From Ensifer adhaerens (GTDB lineage: Bacteria > Pseudomonadota > Alphaproteobacteria > Rhizobiales > Rhizobiaceae), in contig NZ_CP015882.1 in NCBI RefSeq assembly GCF_000697965.2, forward strand, positions 434,001 to 498,000: 64,000 nt of DNA, read 5' to 3'. Made by a program: the position numbers and the translations under genes. Within the stretch, counting starts at the first letter, position 1; every line of letters starts with the position of its first letter. Below the pieces are notes generated by a model. It was not told where the DNA came from and ran no database searches. It worked only from the letters and a program-made list of their open reading frames with translations. Below are positions 17,501-25,853 of this stretch, piece by piece.

Positions 17501-18697
17501 TGCAATCAGATCCGTCAACGCCAACCCGGTCGTGTCGGTGGCCCACTTGTTGAGGTAGCTCGGCGTTCCGTCAGGCGTGGCGCTCCAGATGAGAGCCGGA
17601 ACGGCGTCGGTCAAGCGTTGCAGCCGCAGTTCACTTTGACGGGCGGTGAGCAACGCCAGTTGGTGCTGCCTGGAAATGGCTGCGACGACAAGCGCCGAGA
17701 ATGCGGAAATCACGAGGAAGAGCTGCAGCATGACCTGCTGTTGCCTTTGCGATCCGGCGTCACCGATAAACTGGCTGTCTCCGGATATCGTGAGCGCCAT
17801 CGTAATCAGTGTCAGGAGCGTCAAGGCGACGGCAGCGCCTCGAAATTCGAAACGTGCGGCCGCCCAAAGCAGAAACGGCAAAATGATGTAGGGCGAGGGA
17901 AAGAAGCGAGCGCTTAAGGAAAGCGCAGCAACGCCGAGGAAGATGAAACAGAGAACGGCAGCCTCCGTCCAGTGTGCCACGGACAGGCCGGTTTCTCCGC
18001 GCCAGGAGCGCACGAGGACCAGTACCAGGGGCGCCACCAGCAGGATGCCCGTTGCATCTCCGATCCAGAATAGTGGCCACACTGATGCGAATGTCTGGGA
18101 CTTCACGCCGAACCAGGCAAGGGTTGCACTCCCGACGGTCGCGCTTGCGAGGGGCGCTACTCCCGCACCCAAAACAACGAAAGCGAGGACTTGTTGAAGG
18201 GTTTCCAGCCGGATGGGACGGCCAGTGGCGCTGCTGAGCAGCATCGCTCCGGCGGAAGCGCAGAGTGCATTGCCGGCGAAGATCAAGAAACCTGCAGGAA
18301 GCGGGCTGTGAAACCACACGAGCTGGGCAAACATCTCGGCAAGGCAGCCGCTGATTATCCACCATGGCCAGCTGTGGGGAGACGTGAGGATGAGTGTCGC
18401 CATGAACACGCCGCCGGGAGGCCAGATCGAGACGGTGATGCCCGGGACGATGGCGAGGACATTCGCAAATCCGCAGCCCAGAACGTAAGCGGCGAAGAAC
18501 GCGACGAGATGCAAAAGCTGCGGTCGGCTTGATCGGAACCGCCGCCAGTGGGAAGCTCGCTCGAGGGACGGTCGTTCGGTGGGCGCGCGCCGCAACGCGC
18601 TTCCCGCAGGCCCCAGCGACGTTCGATCGAGCCCTTGCACCGGATGATCGACCGTCTCTGGATGGCTGTCGCCAATTGCTCTAGAAGCTGATTCCAT
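14546..18697 (-). CDS. MASE1 multi-PAS sensor histidine kinase
   Basis: This very large (1383 aa) membrane kinase has a MASE1-type multi-helix membrane region at about residues 60-330. Six consecutive PAS-PAC units follow, each ending in a QWYG/DIDD-type motif. The HisKA domain begins near 1160 with the phospho-acceptor H1170 in AHEVNQPLAAI. The HATPase has LIRNG (N box) and GMGMGLAICR. The FixL-like dimerisation sequence points to FixJ-type partners, which are encoded across the divergent promoter. The ATG at 18697 has GGAGC upstream; an in-frame start at 18814 is possible. The PAS and kinase parts closely resemble the divergent kinase at 19051-22056, so one probably arose by duplication. 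Signal unknown. Confidence 0.9.
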   Translation of the reverse strand: MESASRAIGDSHPETVDHPVQGLDRTSLGPAGSALRRAPTERPSLERASHWRRFRSSRPQLLHLVAFFAAYVLGCGFANVLAIVPGITVSIWPPGGVFMATLILTSPHSWPWWIISGCLAEMFAQLVWFHSPLPAGFLIFAGNALCASAGAMLLSSATGRPIRLETLQQVLAFVVLGAGVAPLASATVGSATLAWFGVKSQTFASVWPLFWIGDATGILLVAPLVLVLVRSWRGETGLSVAHWTEAAVLCFIFLGVAALSLSARFFPSPYIILPFLLWAAARFEFRGAAVALTLLTLITMALTISGDSQFIGDAGSQRQQQVMLQLFLVISAFSALVVAAISRQHQLALLTARQSELRLQRLTDAVPALIWSATPDGTPSYLNKWATDTTGLALTDLIAANGKRSLTDIHPDDRIATDEALKRAFEAGTTFEGRYRQRRAIGPHRWVESRAAPLRDEAGTILQWYGVSVDIEDAVSAQAALREREQELLQLVNMVPSHVWRLTPDGEPTFFNKRMVDFLGLDICDTDKPGKTRLAAMVEASVHPAEAGAFVDLLRHCLETGEAFAMRYRLRRADGVFRWMSSRAEPMRDHSGNIVQWYGMCHDIDDLTHAEDALRRSQSQLQRMIDAVPVRIWSATPSTGSVYFNKQFRDRFRSVVASFEAHGEQSIESLLQKLIHPDDAAAVGDMLQRCFKTGSGATLRFRWLEIESGYRWVECRVEPRRNQEGEIEEWYGVSLDIDDQMRAQNALYDRERELSLLVDMVPAFIARQTAGGELSFLNKRLVDFLGFDAIDVDKPGTTRAGAMMRSVVHPDDIASVRENATHGFSTGEPFSNRYRMLRADGAYRWVDGRCEPLRDQNGTIVQWYAVAIDVDDEVRVQQQLFDRERELSQLVDMVPSPLWRLNSDGDPVFFSKSLIEFLGHDVKDYRGSGSVLPAAITAALHPDDAAKMDATLREAFATGENFSLTYRLRRCDGVYRWMSGRGAPLRDANGQILQWFGICHDIDDQLRVEQVLRERERSLRQLIETLPAMVECTDPNGDPVYRSEQLREYLGYKLEAPDGSGEARPSGPLGAAVHPDDMPQVHENCGHALSTGTPYAQKHRLRRSDGEYRWVETRAAPMRDADGLIAQWNVICIDIDSEVRAQEDLRAARDGLARASQAASLAELSASIAHEVNQPLAAIVTNSHACQRWLSAEPPNLARAQRTVERITRDANAAADVVSRIRALFTRSVEPGMSTTVDSVIAEVRNLLVEEAMRRRVRIQLDVESDLPPVAIDRVQLQQILVNLIRNGIEAMTSTADRRIVSLHATRIEDAIRIAVSDCGTGVQNLDRIFEPFFTTKNDGMGMGLAICRSIVESHSGRLWAQKNEPQGSTFVFTLPIESNLTA

Positions 18698-19050
18698 CGG
18701 CTGCTCCGATCGGACAGAGAAAGCCTGGGCACCGTGGGGCCCACCAAGGCACTGTAATCGAAGTCTGGCGGGGCGAACCAGCCATTCCTCTAACCCTATC
18801 GCAATCACGGCCATGCCACAGCCTATGGAAGTCTATGAGAAGACGTGCTGCCAGGCGAGGCCGGATGCTCCTCTTCGCCTATGCTCAAGTACAGCTTAGA
18901 ATAGACCGCACAGTTGTCATAGATTTCCATAGGATGCGGGCGGGACGCGGCGAGAATAGGATGGGCGGACAGTTTGCGCAGTCCGAATCTCGAGAACAAC
19001 TGCTATGCAGAGCGCTGATAGTGGCTTTCCTCGTCCTGCAGGAGAAGGCA

Positions 19051-22000
19051 ATGACGAAGGCGTTCGATTCACCTGACGAAATCGGGCTGGAGACAATGCA
19101 GGCGGTGCGGATCATCGAAAGCGTGGTCGGAAACGCCTGGGCGGCGAATTCGGCCGGCCAGATCGTTTGCGTCAGCCCTGCGGTGCTGTCGCGGTTGGCC
19201 TTGACGCTCGAGGAGTTCAGCTCCCAGTCGGACGGTGGTCCGCTGGGATGGCGACGAATGATCCATCCGGATGATTACGAGCGGTCAATGGCGCTCTGGC
19301 GCTGGTGCCTTGAAACCGGACAGCACTTCAACATCGAACACCGAACTCTGCGCGCAAGCGGCGCTTACGGTTGGAGCCGATCATCTGCTCAGCCCTTGCG
19401 TGAGGGTGAGGATGATATCGTTGGCTGGTACGGTGCGATCATCGACATCGAAACGTCCGCCGCCGCGGCTCGCTTTGTCGATACGACGGAGGCGGCCGTA
19501 CAGGAATTGCCAAGCTCATTGAGCGGAATTCACCCCGACGACCGAACTGCAGCGGCGCATGCAGCTGCGCGTGCATTCTGGACGGGCGTTCCGCAAGTCA
19601 CGAGGCACAGACGGCGCCAGCCCGACGGCAAGTATCGGTGGACGGAAACCCGCGCCGAGCCCGGATACAGCGTCAGCGTCGATATCGATGAGTTGGTGAC
19701 GGATCGCGAGCCTCGCATGGTTGCGGCATCCGATAGCGCTGGCGAACCAGAACCACTACGGTCTGCGAGAGCTGTCGAGAGCATATTTGGCAATGGCTGG
19801 GCGTTCGATGCGCGCGGACGCTGGATTTACCTGCATCCATTCGCGCAGAACTCGCTCGGCGTCACGCCGGAGCAACTGAACATTTCCGTTGACCAAGGTC
19901 ACACGGCCTGGAAGCAATTGCTGCATCCGGACGATTACGAGCGGACCGCAGCGGTATGGAATCGTTGCCTGGAAACGGGGGATGACTTCAACGTCGAGTT
20001 TCGCTTCCGCCGCGTATCGGGAAGTTATGTCTGGGCCAGAACTGCCGCCCGGGCCGCCCGCGACGCTCGAGGCCGTATCCTGGGTTGGTTCGGCATCGCG
20101 CTCGACATCGATGTTTACAAGAAGACCGTCGAGGCGTTGCGTGGCCGAGAGCTGGAACTCTCGCAGCTTGTTGACATGGTCCCGGTTCACATTCGCCGAC
20201 TAGGCCCCAACGGCGAACCGACCTTTTTCAACAAGCGCCTGCTTGATTTTTATGGGTGGAAAGATCTTGCGCAGTTGGAAACACCGGCTGGCAGCCGGCT
20301 GGCGACGGCGATGGAAATGCTCGTGCATCCGGACGATTCCGCGCGCCTCCTGGAAGCGGTCCGCCATTCTGTTGCGACCGGCGAATCCTACGGAATGAAG
20401 TACCGTTTGCGCCGCTCGGACGGCGTCTATCGTTGGGTTGACGGACGCGCGGTGCCGCTGATCGACGGGGAAGGGGCGATCGTAAACTGGTATGCGATCT
20501 CGATCGACATCGATGACGAGATGCGTGCGCAGAACGCGTTGCGCGACCGCGAAAGGGAACTTCTGCAGCTTGTCGACATCGTTCCCAGTCTGCTTTGGCG
20601 CCTGAACCGTCAGGGTGAGCCAACGTTTTTCAACAAGCGGCTGATGTGCTTTCTAGGTCTCGACGCTGCCAATTCCGAACAACGAGACCCGGGCCGCCTG
20701 GCGTCCGCCTTCAGAGCCTCCGTGCACCCGGACGATGCTTCAGGCCTCGAGGAGGCATTGAGCCGGTCTGTCGCCACCGGTGAGAACTTCTCAAAGCGGT
20801 TTCGCCTGCGCCGGTCGGATGGCGTCTATCGGTGGGTTGAAAGCAATGCAGAACCCTTACGCGACGATAGCGGGCAAATCGTGCAATGGTACGGGCTGTC
20901 ACATGATATCGACGACCAATTGCGCGTGGAAGATGCGCTGCGTGAACGGGAGCGGTCATTGTGGCAACTGGTTGAGACGTTGCCGGCGATGATCGACTGC
21001 TCAGCACCAAACGGCGAGCCCGTCTATCGCAGCCAACAGTTGCGGGAGTTTCTCGGGTATAGTCTTGAAGACCTGGACGGAACGGGGAAGTCCCGGCTGG
21101 ACGCAACGCTTGATGCCGGGGTACATCCCGACGATGTCGCAGGCGTGAAGGAGAGGTATGCCCATTCCCTGGCCACCGGCGAACCCTACGCGCGCAAGCA
21201 TCGCCTACGCAGGTTTGACGGCGCTTATCGGTGGGTCGAGACCAGAGCGGCCGCCATGCGCAATCTGGAGGGTGCGATCGTCCAATGGAACGTGATTTGC
21301 CTTGATATCGATGGCGAGGTTCAGGCTGAGAACGAATTGCGCCTTGCGCAAGAGAGACTTTCCAGAGCCAGTCAGTCGGCGAGCCTGGCCGAGCTTTCGG
21401 CGTCAATCGCCCACGAGGTGAACCAACCATTGGCAGCGATCGTGGCCAATTCCAATGCCTGTCACCGTTGGTTGCTGGCCGACCCACCCAATCTCGAGCG
21501 GGCAAAGATAACTGCCGAACGCATTATCCGTGACGCCAACGCCGCCGCGGAAGTCGTAAGCCGCATCCGCGCCCTGTTCAAGCAGCGTGTCGAGCCGCAG
21601 AGCGATAGCGATCTCGTGAGCGCAATCGCCGAAGCTGTTCATCTCATCGCGGAGGAGGCTATTCGCCGTCGCGTTCGGGTCGACGTCGATATCGAGAAAA
21701 CCCTTCCCTATGTTGCGGTGGACCAGGTGCATATTCAACAGGTTCTGGTGAACCTCATTCGCAACGGCATGGATGCGATGGAGGCTGTGGTCCGCGACCG
21801 CGTCGTTCGGGTCCAGGTCCGTCGCGTGGGGGATTTCGTCGCGACGGAGGTCAGCGACATTGGCACGGGGGTCGAGTTTCCGGAACGAATATTCGAATCC
21901 TTCTTTACGACGAAAGTGAACGGAATGGGGATGGGCCTGGCAATTTGTCGTTCGATCATCGAGTCGCACGGGGGGCGGTTGTGGGTGCAAAACAATGAAA

Positions 22001-22056
22001 CCAATGGCGCAACCTTCACGTTTACCTTGCCGATCGAAGTGGAAGCAGCGGCATGA
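19051..22056 (+). CDS. Soluble multi-PAS sensor histidine kinase
   Basis: The 1001-aa kinase has no membrane segments, so it is predicted cytoplasmic. It carries about five or six PAS-PAC units. The second is cut down to a PAC-like remnant (HPDDRTAAAH... SVSVDID) without the first half. HisKA follows with H788 (AHEVNQPLAAI), then HATPase with LVNLIRNGM and GMGMGLAICR. The ATG at 19051 has AGGAGAA 5 nt upstream; longer in-frame starts from 18835 look untranslated. The stop overlaps the regulator start at 22053 (ATGA), so kinase and regulator are coupled. The domain sequences match the divergent MASE1 kinase closely. Confidence 0.9.
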   Translation: MTKAFDSPDEIGLETMQAVRIIESVVGNAWAANSAGQIVCVSPAVLSRLALTLEEFSSQSDGGPLGWRRMIHPDDYERSMALWRWCLETGQHFNIEHRTLRASGAYGWSRSSAQPLREGEDDIVGWYGAIIDIETSAAAARFVDTTEAAVQELPSSLSGIHPDDRTAAAHAAARAFWTGVPQVTRHRRRQPDGKYRWTETRAEPGYSVSVDIDELVTDREPRMVAASDSAGEPEPLRSARAVESIFGNGWAFDARGRWIYLHPFAQNSLGVTPEQLNISVDQGHTAWKQLLHPDDYERTAAVWNRCLETGDDFNVEFRFRRVSGSYVWARTAARAARDARGRILGWFGIALDIDVYKKTVEALRGRELELSQLVDMVPVHIRRLGPNGEPTFFNKRLLDFYGWKDLAQLETPAGSRLATAMEMLVHPDDSARLLEAVRHSVATGESYGMKYRLRRSDGVYRWVDGRAVPLIDGEGAIVNWYAISIDIDDEMRAQNALRDRERELLQLVDIVPSLLWRLNRQGEPTFFNKRLMCFLGLDAANSEQRDPGRLASAFRASVHPDDASGLEEALSRSVATGENFSKRFRLRRSDGVYRWVESNAEPLRDDSGQIVQWYGLSHDIDDQLRVEDALRERERSLWQLVETLPAMIDCSAPNGEPVYRSQQLREFLGYSLEDLDGTGKSRLDATLDAGVHPDDVAGVKERYAHSLATGEPYARKHRLRRFDGAYRWVETRAAAMRNLEGAIVQWNVICLDIDGEVQAENELRLAQERLSRASQSASLAELSASIAHEVNQPLAAIVANSNACHRWLLADPPNLERAKITAERIIRDANAAAEVVSRIRALFKQRVEPQSDSDLVSAIAEAVHLIAEEAIRRRVRVDVDIEKTLPYVAVDQVHIQQVLVNLIRNGMDAMEAVVRDRVVRVQVRRVGDFVATEVSDIGTGVEFPERIFESFFTTKVNGMGMGLAICRSIIESHGGRLWVQNNETNGATFTFTLPIEVEAAA

Positions 22057-23087
22057 CGAACGAGGAATACACAGTCTTCGTCGTCGATGACGACAATCGG
22101 ATCCGCGAGGCACTGTGCGAGCTCTTGGCCTCACACGGCATCCAGGCGATCGCCTTCGGTTCGGCCGGAGACTATGTCAATTCGCAAAAGCCGGATGGGC
22201 CCGCCTGCCTGCTTCTGGATATCGAGTTGCCGGACATCAACGGGCTGGATCTTCAAAGCGAAATAGCCAAAGGGGAGCATCCGCCGATCGTGTTCATAAC
22301 CGGTCACGGAGACATTCGTTCGTCGGTGCGGGCCATAAAGGATGGTGCGGTCGATTTCCTGACCAAACCGTTTACCGACGCGGATTTGATGGCCGCCATT
22401 CATGCGGCCATTGCCGAGGACGAGAAAAGACGGGCCGAGCGGGCCGAGTTCGGAAAGCTGAAGCGACGCTATCTTGACCTGACACCGCGCGAACGGGAGG
22501 TGCTGCCGCTGGTCATAAGCGGCCTGCTCAACAAGCAGGCGGCTGCGGAACTCGGCATCAGCGAGGTGACCCTGCAGATCCACCGGCGAAATGTGATGCA
22601 GAAGATGAAGGCAGGCTCGTTTGCCGACCTCGTGCGCATCGCCGAACGTTTGAAGATACCTGTTACCCATGCCCGCAAGACAGGCGTGAAATCGATGGCT
22701 TTGCCGCATCGGCAGGTCGTCGCGATCGTTGACGACGATCCGAGATTGCTGGAGTCCCTGGAGGATCTGTTGGAGTCGGCCGGTTACTCGGCTCGCAGCT
22801 TCTCGTCTGGCCGATCGCTGCTTTCCGCTGGGCTCCCGGGTCTGGATGCGCTCATTACGGACATAGGGATGCCGGGAATGGACGGGTTCGAACTGAGGGA
22901 CCTGGTCAAGACGAAAGAGCCGGACCTTCCTGTTTTCCTGATGACCGGCCGGCACGAGATCGCCGATCAGTTGAGTGTGCGCGACCGGACGAGCTGCTTC
23001 AGAAAACCCTTCGACGCGCAGGTTCTGCTGGCCACGCTGGCCGCCGCATTGGGTGACCGGGACGTAGAGGGAAACGATGAAACTTGA
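22053..23087 (+). CDS. Response regulator with REC-LuxR HTH-REC architecture
   Basis: The 344-aa protein begins with a FixJ-like receiver (acidic pocket DDD at 12-14, phospho-acceptor D56, TGHGD, K105). A LuxR/FixJ-type HTH at about residues 140-200 (LTPREREVLPLVISGLLNKQ) follows. A complete second receiver comes after that (DDD at 227-229, D270, MTGR, KPF). FixJ-type regulators normally end after the HTH, so the C-terminal receiver is unusual and may act as a second input or phosphate sink. It is translationally coupled to the upstream kinase. Two kinases are encoded next door, so the two receivers could serve different kinases (inference). Confidence 0.9.
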   Translation: MTNEEYTVFVVDDDNRIREALCELLASHGIQAIAFGSAGDYVNSQKPDGPACLLLDIELPDINGLDLQSEIAKGEHPPIVFITGHGDIRSSVRAIKDGAVDFLTKPFTDADLMAAIHAAIAEDEKRRAERAEFGKLKRRYLDLTPREREVLPLVISGLLNKQAAAELGISEVTLQIHRRNVMQKMKAGSFADLVRIAERLKIPVTHARKTGVKSMALPHRQVVAIVDDDPRLLESLEDLLESAGYSARSFSSGRSLLSAGLPGLDALITDIGMPGMDGFELRDLVKTKEPDLPVFLMTGRHEIADQLSVRDRTSCFRKPFDAQVLLATLAAALGDRDVEGNDET

Positions 23088-23193
23088 GATGCCGCTCGAG
23101 CCGACGGTCGTTTCGCACGCGCACCGTCAAAGCGAACGCCCGCTCGTCGTGATCGTCAATGATGCATGCGGGACGAAACAGAGGCCAATCTGA
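23077..23193 (+). CDS. Possible 38-aa coupled small ORF
   Basis: This short reading frame starts inside the end of the REC-HTH-REC gene (11-nt overlap) with GAGGG upstream. It ends in TGATG, where the last A is the first base of the next regulator's ATG. The residues near the end (RPLVVIVND) resemble the first strand of a receiver domain, so it could be the remnant of a lost regulator. Alternatively it is a coupling leader that carries ribosomes to the next gene. Too short for a firm call. Confidence 0.35.
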   Translation: MKLEMPLEPTVVSHAHRQSERPLVVIVNDACGTKQRPI

Positions 23194-23831
23194 TGCAACA
23201 CGCTCAAACCAAGACGGAAGAGCCTGCGGAACCGATCGTCTACGTCGTCGACGACGACGAGGCCATGAGGGAGGCGCTGCTCGATTTGTTCATGGTGACC
23301 CAAAAACGAGTGACTGCGTTCTCGAACGGGCCTGAGTTTTTGGAGACGGCAGACATCCGGGCGCCCGGTTGCCTTGTTCTTGATTTCAACATGCCAGGGG
23401 GCACGGGTCTGGACCTCCAGGAGCATCTTTCTCTTGCTGGTAGTCGCCTGCCGGTGATCTTTCTGACGGGGCATGCAGATGTCCCGACCAGCGTAAAGGC
23501 GATGAAGGCTGGCGCCATGGACTTCATCACCAAGCCGTTCGCCGATCACGATCTGCTTGAGGCGGTGGAGCGTGCCATTAAGCTCGACGCCGAGCGCCGC
23601 AAGGTCGAGGCGGAACGCGACCGGATCCGGGCGCTGGCAGATACTCTTTCTCCTCGCGAGCAGGAAGTGATGTTTGCAGTCGTGAGTGGCCTGATGAACA
23701 AGCAGGTCGCCTACCAGTTCGGCATCAGCGAAATGACCGTGAAGCTCCATCGGATGAGCGTCATGCGCAAGATGCAGAGCCGTTCGCTGGCAGATCTCGT
23801 GCGAAAGACAGAACAGCTACGACGGAATTGA
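23193..23831 (+). CDS. FixJ-family response regulator
   Basis: The 212-aa protein has a receiver (DDDE at 20-23, D64, TGHAD, TKPF) and a C-terminal LuxR-type HTH (LSPREQEVMFAVVSGLMNKQ, about residues 148-205). It is the standard FixJ layout and a transcription factor activated by phosphorylation. The ATG at 23193 has CAGAGG 8 nt upstream; an in-frame ATG at 23166 lacks a ribosome site. It is the last gene of the kinase/regulator operon starting at 19051. Likely partners are the two PAS kinases next door. Confidence 0.9.
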   Translation: MQHAQTKTEEPAEPIVYVVDDDEAMREALLDLFMVTQKRVTAFSNGPEFLETADIRAPGCLVLDFNMPGGTGLDLQEHLSLAGSRLPVIFLTGHADVPTSVKAMKAGAMDFITKPFADHDLLEAVERAIKLDAERRKVEAERDRIRALADTLSPREQEVMFAVVSGLMNKQVAYQFGISEMTVKLHRMSVMRKMQSRSLADLVRKTEQLRRN

Positions 23832-23884
23832 GCAACTCACAGGCCTGCAGGAATCCGGAGTTATGGAGCAACTGCCACCAATGG

Positions 23885-23905
23885 CCGCTTTTAGGCCCGA
23901 AGCGG
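23885..23905. repeat. Short inverted repeat (CCGCTT/AAGCGG)
   Basis: CCGCTT and AAGCGG are separated by 9 nt in the gap between the FixJ-like gene and the convergent SDR gene. The wording (GGCCGCTTTTAGGCCCGAAGCGGAC) resembles short intergenic hairpins scattered in many proteobacterial genomes. I see no second copy in this window. Confidence 0.3.
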
Positions 23906-24020
23906 ACATCCGGCGATAATCGCTTGAGACTGGAGCTTGCTTTCCACGAACACAGGAGTTCAGCGTGCGGAACCGCGGCCAACAGTGTCGGGGTCCCGCA
24001 CAGGGATGCGTCGCGCCGAC

Positions 24021-24752
24021 CTAGAGCGTCAGTCCACCGTCGATCGTCAGGCTTGATCCGGTCATGTAGGATGAAGCTTGGCTGGCGAGATATGACACCA
24101 CGCCTGCTATCTCTTCTGGAGCGGCGACGCGCTTTAACGGGCTCCGGGCCGACAGCATTTCGATAGCGCCGGCATTCATGTCGGTTTCTGTTGGGCCTGG
24201 CTGGATGTTGTTAACCGTGATTCGCCGAGGCGCAAGATCGAGCGCAAGGCCTTTGACCATGGCCGCGACGGCGGCCTTGGTGAGCTGGTAGACACTCGCT
24301 CCAGGCGAGCCAGTGCTGATGGCCACATTGGAGCCGATCGTGATGACGCGGCCGCCATCCTTAAGATATGGCACGGCGGCCTGTATCGACAGATAGACAC
24401 CCCGAACGTTGATGTTGAGCATCATGTCCAGTTCTTCCAGGCTTACAGATTCAACGGTGTTGATACGCAATATGCCTGCATTGACCACCACAGCATCAAT
24501 TGGTCCAAGGAGGTCCACAGTCTTTGCCACGGCCGCGCGAATAGCCTCGGGGTCACCGCTGTCGGCTTGGATGGCGATAGCTCGACCGCCGATGGACCCA
24601 ATGTTCGCGACCAGTGCATTGGCACTGTCCGGACGCGACACGTAGGTGAAGGCCGTGTCGAAGCCGTCCTTCACCAGTTGTTCGACGGCTGCCCCGCCGA
24701 TACCACGTGAACCACCGAAGACGAGTGCGGTTTTACGCTGATTGATCGTCAT
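24021..24752 (-). CDS. SDR-family NAD(P)-dependent oxidoreductase
   Basis: The 243-aa classical short-chain dehydrogenase has the cofactor motif GGSRGIGG near residue 13 and NAG (VVNAGIL, about 90). The catalytic Ser and YxxxK (VYQLTKAAV) lie near 155, and the PGPTETDM substrate loop follows. It oxidises or reduces an alcohol/ketone, substrate unknown. AAGGAGAATGGC precedes the ATG. A copy of the operator-like sequence found upstream of the neighbouring TetR gene lies just upstream (24764-24785), so the TetR protein probably represses it. Confidence 0.92.
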   Translation of the reverse strand: MTINQRKTALVFGGSRGIGGAAVEQLVKDGFDTAFTYVSRPDSANALVANIGSIGGRAIAIQADSGDPEAIRAAVAKTVDLLGPIDAVVVNAGILRINTVESVSLEELDMMLNINVRGVYLSIQAAVPYLKDGGRVITIGSNVAISTGSPGASVYQLTKAAVAAMVKGLALDLAPRRITVNNIQPGPTETDMNAGAIEMLSARSPLKRVAAPEEIAGVVSYLASQASSYMTGSSLTIDGGLTL

Positions 24753-24763
24753 GCCATTCTCCT

Positions 24764-24785
24764 TTATTGACTGATTAGTCCATTA
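24764..24785 (-). promoter_or_regulatory. Imperfect TetR operator upstream of the SDR gene
   Basis: TTATTGACTGATTAGTCCATTA shares TTATTGACTGATnnGTC with the perfect palindrome upstream of the TetR gene at 25424-25445. It sits immediately upstream of the SDR ribosome binding site. The second half-site is degenerate. Confidence 0.6.
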
Positions 24786-24799
24786 TTGGGCAAAAGAAA

Positions 24800-24819
24800 G
24801 CCTCTTCGTTTGAAGAGGC
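24800..24819 (-). terminator. Rho-independent terminator of the TetR gene
   Basis: A perfect 8-bp stem (GCCTCTTC/GAAGAGGC) with a 4-nt loop is followed on the reverse strand by TTTCTTTT. It lies 4 nt after the TetR stop, which separates the TetR transcript from the SDR promoter. Confidence 0.8.
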
Positions 24820-24823
24820 AAAC

Positions 24824-25405
24824 TTACGGTTTCAGTCTGTGGATCGCGAAGCGCCCCATCGACCTGAGGTCTGAAGCCGCAGCACCGCTGCGTGCTGCCA
24901 CTTGAAGTCCCGCCATCACCATCTGAACGAATGCCGACGCCTCTACCGGGTCAAGCCCGGGATCGACCTCTCCCAACCGTTGGCCTTCCTCGATCCGTTC
25001 GACGATACGTCGACCAAGCAGGGCGCTCGCCTTCTCTCGGCGCAAATTCAGTTCTTCATCCGTAATGCCGAACTCGCCAACGGAACCGACGCCCATACAA
25101 CCAAGGGCGCGCTCGCAATCGTCATCAGACACCAGGCCAGTGAGCAGGTCCTCGATGCCTTTCAGTGGCGAGGTCGGCTCGCCGAGCCTCTTGAGGTGGC
25201 CCGAGTTGGTTCGCCGCTGATATGTGTCGAGCGCCTCGATATATAGGGTATGCTTGTCGCCGAATGCGCCGTATAGACTTTGCCTGCCGATGCCCATCGC
25301 CTCGCGCAAATCGTCGGTTGACGTCGCTGCAAATCCCTTCGCCCAGAACAGCCGTAAGGCCTTGTCTAAAGCCGTGTCGCGGTCAAACTCTCTTGGTCTT
25401 GCCAT
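24824..25405 (-). CDS. TetR-family transcriptional regulator
   Basis: The 193-aa protein has the TetR N-terminal HTH (RPREFDRDTALDKALRLFW, then TSTDDLREAMGIGRQSLYGA) and a C-terminal ligand domain of the type seen with oxidoreductase targets. It is transcribed in the same direction as the SDR gene but separated from it by a terminator. Shared operator-like sequences before both genes suggest autorepression and control of the SDR. Confidence 0.92.
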   Translation of the reverse strand: MARPREFDRDTALDKALRLFWAKGFAATSTDDLREAMGIGRQSLYGAFGDKHTLYIEALDTYQRRTNSGHLKRLGEPTSPLKGIEDLLTGLVSDDDCERALGCMGVGSVGEFGITDEELNLRREKASALLGRRIVERIEEGQRLGEVDPGLDPVEASAFVQMVMAGLQVAARSGAAASDLRSMGRFAIHRLKP

Positions 25406-25423
25406 GGGAAAGGGTAGTAGCTG

Positions 25424-25445
25424 TTATTGACTGATCTGTCAATAA
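25424..25445 (-). promoter_or_regulatory. Perfect palindromic TetR operator
   Basis: TTATTGAC and GTCAATAA form perfect 8-bp arms around 6 bp (TGATCT), 18 bp upstream of the TetR start. A related imperfect copy lies before the SDR gene. The size and symmetry fit a TetR dimer site. Confidence 0.7.
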
Positions 25446-25853
25446 CCTTGTCTAAAAGCCGGATGACCGCTCCTGGCGCAAAGCTGACAACGCCTCATCG
25501 TTTTCGGTTGGTGGTATTTGCTACATAATTCCGCAGGTGACGACCCTTGCCAGGGAAAGGGAGGCCGCCTGCCCATGGGCAAACGGCCCCTAGGTGTGCC
25601 GGCCTTTGGCAGTCGTGCCGCGGGGAGGGGGCTGCGACACTTAGATCATCACCTCCTAAAGAAGGTGCCGGCGAAGGATGATGATGAAAGCTTACGGTCT
25701 TTCACGCATCCGCATCACTATACATTCGTTTAGCGGGCCGTTCGCGGCGCGAAGCCGGTTGTCGTTCAGGACAGGCGATGCATCCATCCTAACCAGGGCG
25801 GCCGGAAAAGAGGCGTGGTCGATCATTTCCGTCTTTTAGCTCCCGCCAAGACC
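25446..25853. other. 408-bp gene-free stretch
   Basis: No gene is convincing here. A 71-codon frame at 25518-25733 has no ribosome binding site and no recognisable composition. The stretch lies upstream of the TetR promoter and downstream of the FixJ-like gene that ends at 25854. Confidence 0.5.

Noticed and set aside
16232..17917. Forward frame (561 codons) inside the MASE1 PAS kinase
   Set aside because: The repeated pattern follows the PAS units of the real reverse-strand gene and has no start signal.
25644..25660. GATCATCACCTCCT, resembling the 3' end of 16S rRNA
   Set aside because: Only a dozen bases match, with an insertion, and no rRNA sequence flanks it. Probably chance or a remnant of an antisense ribosome site.
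25518..25733. 71-codon forward frame in the gap before the FixJ-like gene
   Set aside because: No ribosome site and no protein-like pattern.
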